64,000 nucleotides of DNA from Pipra filicauda (taxonomy: Eukaryota > Chordata > Aves > Passeriformes > Pipridae), in NCBI RefSeq assembly GCF_003945595.2, contig NW_024104377.1:62001-126000 (forward strand). The letters run 5' to 3'. This document shows positions 58,901 through 64,000 of the stretch, piece by piece (positions within the stretch are counted from its first letter, which is position 1; each line of letters opens with the position of its first letter). The translations under genes were made by a program, and so were the position numbers. A model generated the notes under the pieces. It did no database searches. It saw only the letters and a program-made list of their open reading frames with translations, and was not told the DNA's origin.

Positions 58901-61900
58901 ATTTGTTCTGCTGTTTATGTGCATGTAAGATTGAAGGATTTCTTTTGGTTTTATTATTAGCATAATCAGAAACATTGCACTCCATCATTTTATGGTAGTA
59001 ATCCTTGTTGTCGTTACAGGGGCAAAATAGATATCAGGATAAATCCTTTTTTCACTTACTTTGGGACAAAGCCAAAATAATCATGTTCATAACACATTTT
59101 CTCTGGAGTTTACATTAGGGTAAATGAAATCAGAAAACATTGCAAACATATGTATTATGGACAGTAATGGGTACCAAGTGTAGAAAATGCAACATTACTA
59201 CTTGAACACAGTTTTACCTTTCACAGCATTATCGGATTGCTTTTTTGCTCATGTCAGCTACCCAGAAGGCTAACATACCTTAGAAAAAAAACAAAGTGAA
59301 TTTTTTATAACCAATTTTTTTAAATCCTTGGATTTCCAGATTTCATGCTCCATCCAATGTGATTTCTTACGAGATCCAAAATCCACCACCTTTTAAATCG
59401 ACAATATTATAGCTGAAGCAAAAGTTAATAGAGCTCCTAGGACTGGATTAGCATTTTTTCTGGCAAAGAGGTAAATTTATATTAACAGATTTTGTCAAGG
59501 ACTCTGCTATGTGTATTTAGGGAGCAGGCAGTCTGAGAAGCAGTCAGAACCTCCAGAGAAGTGGTTCACCATTGGTTGGGTGATTCTAAATGAACGAGCT
59601 TGTTTAAATAGCAAATGATTTTAAATATGAAAGGAGGCTTCTTCCAAGAATTGTTACATTGAGCATCACAAAATTGCTGGTGTGTTTTTTTGTTTATTTT
59701 TTTTTCCCCAGAGAACTAACCTCCGTCTGCTTCTGAAAGAACTTAGCACTCATGAAGTAAGAAATTATATTTCAGAGCATAGCTTTTTATCACTCACCAG
59801 TTAATGGGGCTAAGAAAAGATTTGAGAAGATTCTTCTGACTGCAGTGGAGGCTCGGAGGAAACAAAAGCAACCACCTGGAGATGTTGTGAAGGCATAGTT
59901 ATTTAATTACAGCTTAACCTCTTGCAATCAGAAGGCAACGAAAGGACACACGACATTTAGGTCACTACAGAAAATGCTGGCATTTGTAGGGTCATATTTC
60001 AACAGAGTTCTGAAGACTGAAATGCTATTAGGCAAGTTACACACTGAAAGGAACATAAAAAAAGAAAGCACTGAAAAATGCAAGAGACCAAGAACAAAGA
60101 ACAACATCTTTTAGAGAATACACAATTGCCAATTCCCTCCTCTGGAAGCAGTGATTGTTTGACATATCATTGACCAGGATATTTCAAGGACTTGGGATTC
60201 CTCTGTCTGTGTGTCTGAAAGCACAATGGAGAATTTAATTTTTTATTAACCGCACAACTCCTGTTTCTTCCTCTTGTTGATTGTTGTTGCAATGTTGATG
60301 GTTGGCTACTGTATATTCATGGCATATGGGGGGCAATGCACCGACTTCTCCATTACCTGATAGTCTGTGAGGAAACTGCTGCTTAGCACAACTCTTCTTT
60401 GTCATGGTAGGGGTTTTCAACAAAAGCATTCTCTCATTTCCCTTTGGTTCCTTGTCTCAGTGAAGGCAGCTGAAGGAAGGCCACCCAGTGGATAAATATT
60501 CAGTGCATCTTTCTTATCCGGCCCTTCATTTGATGCTTCTATGTGTTGCTCAGTTTGAACCTTGAATACTCCAGAGAATTATTATTTTCTGAATAGGTTA
60601 ACTCATTTTAAAAATTGCTTTAATTAGGGCAAAGAAATCTCTCTTGTCATTAGCTGAGCTCAGTAACAAAGATATTTGTTCCCTCCCACCCCCAAAATCA
60701 AGCTTCAGGCATAAAAACCCATGAAAAGATCAAAGAGTTAAAAGCAAATGAAAACTTGGATCTGATAATAGACAATTTTTAGTGTAGCTGTCACTGCTGG
60801 TAATATGTGAATCCTTTTGTAAACACTCCCACACCTCTCCAGAATGTACATAAATGAATACCACATATAGCAAATAATCACAAATGTTTTAACCATGACA
60901 GTTTTATTAGTGCTAATGATACTACTTTATACACTCACAAAACATATGGCAAGTTAATACTTTTAAATTGGCCAAATCTCTCTAGTTTGACAGTGCTATA
61001 CTTGCCCTGAATTTCCAGAATTTATTGCAGTTTTGTCTCCCACCTTCAGGGCAATCACTTAGAAGTGCCTTGAGGGGCTCGGTATTTAGCAACAGATCAG
61101 CATGGCTAAGGGCAGCTCCTCCGAGGTAACGCACCTCGCAGAAGTCAAAGTATAACACATATATAGCACTGCCAACAGCGTAGGAACAGCTGTGGTACTA
61201 TTCAGCTGAAATAGGGAGAAAGGATGCATTTAAGGAGACACAATACATTTCTCTGGTTGACTTGGCATAACCTGATGCGATTTTCCTTTCAATTTGCTGC
61301 AGTCCCACGTGTAAGTCAAATGGAGCAGTAACACATGTATCTACAGCAGTTCTAACAGCAAACTTGCTTGGACACTGCTGGTTTGTTGGGAAAGGGGTGT
61401 TTTGTCGTTTGGGGTGTTTTTTTTAGTGTGCAACCTTTGCTATGACTTCAGGGGAGCGACATAATTTACTTAATTTTTAATTTGATGTATTTTAACTTGA
61501 TGATGTTTTGCCCTTATGGTTTGACCGATGTGTGTTTACTAGAACAGCAGTAATGTTTTTCCATTCTTAGTAAACTGAACACAAATAGAAAAGAAGGTAG
61601 GATTTTGGAGGTTATAAAAACTTGTTGCATGCCATCTTTTTACTGCTAGCATTCCTGCTGCCCTTGAACCCACTGGCTGCACCACCCACACTTGGTTTGA
61701 AGGTACACTGGAAAGTCTCATCTTTCAGTCTAAAATAGCATCAGCCTTTTCCATTGCAAAAGCAATCTGAAAGACTAAAAACACTACAAAAATCAGTTCA
61801 CTAGGTTACGAGAGTGTCACTCAGCTTTCAAATACCTCTTTGTGAAATTCCCTTAAGTGAGGCAAGAGGAGGAGGGGTAACTTAGTTCTCTCAATGTTGC

Positions 61901-63519
61901 AAAAGCCACGTTTCTGCACTAGGAAAGAGTAGGAATCCCTGTCCACTGGGAAGAGGCAGCTGTTGAGGAGCTCTGAGGCTCCGAGACAGTTGTAGTCAGC
62001 AGCTGGTACTCAGGAGTTGTTGTTGGAAATCCTTGCCTAGAAATCTTGTTGACTTTACCAGTTTAGCAAAGATCTTGAACCTGCTCCTGGAAACAAATAA
62101 ACAAACAAACCCTTAAGTCATTTATTGCACAGAGTGATAAAAAGTGGGAAATAAAGCCTTGCACACTGCCCTAGTGCACTCAGTGTGATCAGTGCGCAAA
62201 GAACGCAGCCTGCACTGAGCAATTCTGTTCTTCTTTTGGGTATCTACAGAAACATCTGAGAGCAGCATCCTCCTCCTCCTCAGTCATCTAAGTGTTCAGC
62301 AAACGAGTTTGCATTGTTGCTAATGGTATATGATTTCTAATACCTTTTAACTCTCACACAGTGAGAATGGGGACAACCCCTAGAGACAACAGTAAGATTT
62401 TCTGAATTGTGGGTGATAAAGATGCTGAAGTCTGCAGATGTAAATGGTTTTCAATGAGGAAATCTGAAAACAAGAACAATATCAGCTGAACTTACTTTTG
62501 AAGTCCTTCAATTGTACTTTGTGAGGGAGAAGAAAGCAGTAAGCTTTTTTATGCAAAATCAGAAGAAAGCTTTAGACTTTTGATTTTTAATAAGTAAACT
62601 TTATTATTTTTCTTATATAGTTAATAGCTGAAAATGGTAGCTTCTAAGAAAGTTTTTCCCTCCTAACCAACAAAAAACTGAAAAAAATCAACTAAACTCA
62701 AAATCCCTCTGTATCCGTACCTGAAAGGTTTGAATGGACTAGAAAGACTAAGTGAAAAGTAGTTTTCCATTGAACAGAGTGAATGAATAATTTTTGCAAT
62801 TCAGCATATTTAAAGGCTGTTAGAAGAAGGAGAAAATATAGGGGGAGGGAGACAATGAGAAAGAAGTGTGAACACACGTGCTCATGCGTGTATGGGTGCA
62901 TGCATGTATGTGTGCTTGCAGAATGAATTAGAAATACACAAAAAATGCAGTATACAACTGACCCTACTGCTGCAATCTCAATAGATAAGGCAGGTGGAAA
63001 GGAGTTGTCAGATTTTAGCTGCCTCTACTGAATGCCTTTTCCTCCACAAATGCTTCATGTTCCATCCTAGTCAGGAGGGAACTTTTATGCTTATTTTCTT
63101 GCAAGGCACCAAAATGTGCATAAGCATATGCTGGTTTAAGGCTTAGATCATAAAGAAAACATAATTCAGTAGCATCAGCACTGCTGCTGTTACTACTATG
63201 TTTCTGCTAAACAGGTATTCTGGTCCAATGTCATGTGGAAGTAAATTTGCTTTTTATAAATCATAGAGATGGTGGAAACACTTCCGTAGATTTCCTGCTA
63301 GAACTGTAGGGATAAAACAAGCACCACACCACCACCAAACCAAAGAAAAAAAGAGACCAGAGAAATTCATATTTTGCTGCATACTGTTTACATGTAAGAA
63401 AGTCTAACTGAAGTAAACTGGCGGTACTGTAGTTGACAGCATTTTACATGCCCTAAATGATGTCCATCACCATTCTGACTGATCAACACCACCAAGAAGC
63501 TCACACCTTATGCTAAATT
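55996..63519. other. Unique noncoding sequence, no gene seen
   Basis: About 7.5 kb. It contains most of the longest open frame of the window (plus 55929-56549, 206 codons, starting inside the MIR-like relic) and a 168-codon minus frame (57247-57753). Neither has a recognisable domain. Short T runs lie at about 59697-59705. An (AAAC)n run is at 62091-62111 and a GT/CATG-rich stretch at about 62870-62920. No interspersed repeat was recognised. Confidence 0.55.
62091..62111 (+). repeat. (AAAC)n short repeat
   Basis: AAACAAATAAACAAACAAAC, about five imperfect units. Simple repeat. Confidence 0.85.
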
Positions 63520-64000
63520 AGGGTGACACATCAATGCACTGAAGGATGGGGTTGATACACTCATACAAGGCTACACAAGCAGGAGAAATAGGTTGAGAGG
63601 AGCATCCTGAAGTTCAAAGGAAGATGCAAAGTCCTTCCCCAAGATTCCTGTGCTGTAGCAGAGGCTTGGGACTGGCAAAAAGGCATTTCTGCAGAAAATG
63701 TCTTGAGGCCTTGGTGACAGCAAATTGCACAGGAGGCAGCAATGTACCCTTGCATCAGTGCAGGTGGACCTCTTGTTGGGCTGCTTCAGCACAGGCATAG
63801 CCAGCAAGCTGAGAGACATAATTATTCCCCTCTACGTGGTACTGGAGGGGCTGCAAAGGAAATACTGTACTCATTCCAGAACCATCTACTTCAAGAGAGA
63901 GGTGGACAAGTGGGACCAAGTTCAGAGAAGGGCCATCAAGATGCTTGACAGCTTGAGGACACGATACATGAGGAAGGGGAGTTGGGGTTGCTTTGTTGCA
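63520..64000 (+). mobile_element. CR1 LINE, plus strand, cut by window end
   Basis: CR1 polymerase-region sequence in sense orientation, the only CR1 here on the plus strand. Landmarks in order are the region around GGAGAAATAGGTTGAGAGG, CATCCTGAAGTTCAAAGG, TGCAAAGTCCTTCCCC and GCAGCAATGTACCC. These are followed by a frame reading IIIPLYVVLEGLQRKYCTH, then DQVQRRAIKMLD, corresponding to the [16 protein letters not shown] and VQRRATKMI blocks of the CR1 ORF2 C-terminus. The frame is broken repeatedly, so the copy is dead. Its 3' UTR should lie beyond the window. The left edge is approximate because divergence is high. Confidence 0.88.
63742..63948 (+). pseudogene. CR1 ORF2 tail fragment
   Basis: This part of the CR1 at 63520-64000 corresponds to the conserved tail of the polymerase protein. 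In one frame the plus strand gives PLYVVLEGLQRKYC and QVQRRAIKML. The 68-codon open stretch beginning at 63742 is in a different frame and is not the ancestral reading. The remnant is not functional. Confidence 0.7.

Noticed and set aside
63571..63819. Minus-strand frames of 64 and 82 codons near the window end
   Set aside because: They are antisense shadows of the plus-strand CR1 polymerase remnant.
1..64000. CRISPR array, operon, prophage or bacterial defence system
   Set aside because: No regularly spaced short repeats with unique spacers, no compact gene order and no bacterial signals; the CR1 elements identify a bird nuclear genome.

Overview
This window looks like noncoding DNA from a bird nuclear genome. 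The call rests on repeat content. There are at least five copies of the CR1 (chicken repeat 1) LINE family, three of them with the characteristic antisense 3' end near 'TTGGAAGGGA' and a 'CAAGTCCAACT'-type block. There is also an avian-type ERVL-like solo LTR and a MIR-like SINE relic. There are no operons, Shine-Dalgarno sites or dense reading frames. The sequence is AT-rich with many short A and T runs, as expected of an intergenic or long-intron region. I find no host protein-coding exon, tRNA, rRNA or known ncRNA that I can support. The longest open frames (206, 168, 142, 137 and 134 codons) match no family I recognise.

Layout. 1-8.27 kb: unique AT-rich sequence with a few short hairpins and a (CAAA)n run. 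8.27-8.48 kb: CR1 3' end, minus strand. 14.74-15.06 kb: a second CR1 3' end, minus strand. 22.24-23.12 kb: an old, gapped CR1 on the minus strand that still shows reverse-transcriptase motif residues. 33.41-34.14 kb: a longer CR1 on the minus strand with the end of its polymerase frame. 36.20-36.61 kb: the most interesting feature, a 383-bp 5'-truncated non-CR1 LINE tail on the minus strand. It is flanked by a perfect 12-bp target-site duplication and still has an open frame ending in a CX2CX12HX3C zinc finger. 43.27-43.86 kb: a solo LTR with a near-perfect 5-bp duplication. 44.58-45.25 kb: a diverged tandem satellite of about 170 bp per unit whose full units carry a telomere-like CCCTAA block. 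55.90-56.00 kb: a MIR-like relic. 63.52 kb to the window edge: CR1 on the plus strand, cut by the window end.

These parts do not work together as a system. They are a record of retrotransposition in a gene-poor stretch. The candidate for something previously undescribed is the recent-looking non-CR1 LINE insertion, because CR1 dominates bird genomes and other LINE clades are rare and patchy there. Second is the telomere-motif satellite next to the solo LTR. Family assignments rest on recognition of sequence patterns, not on database searches.
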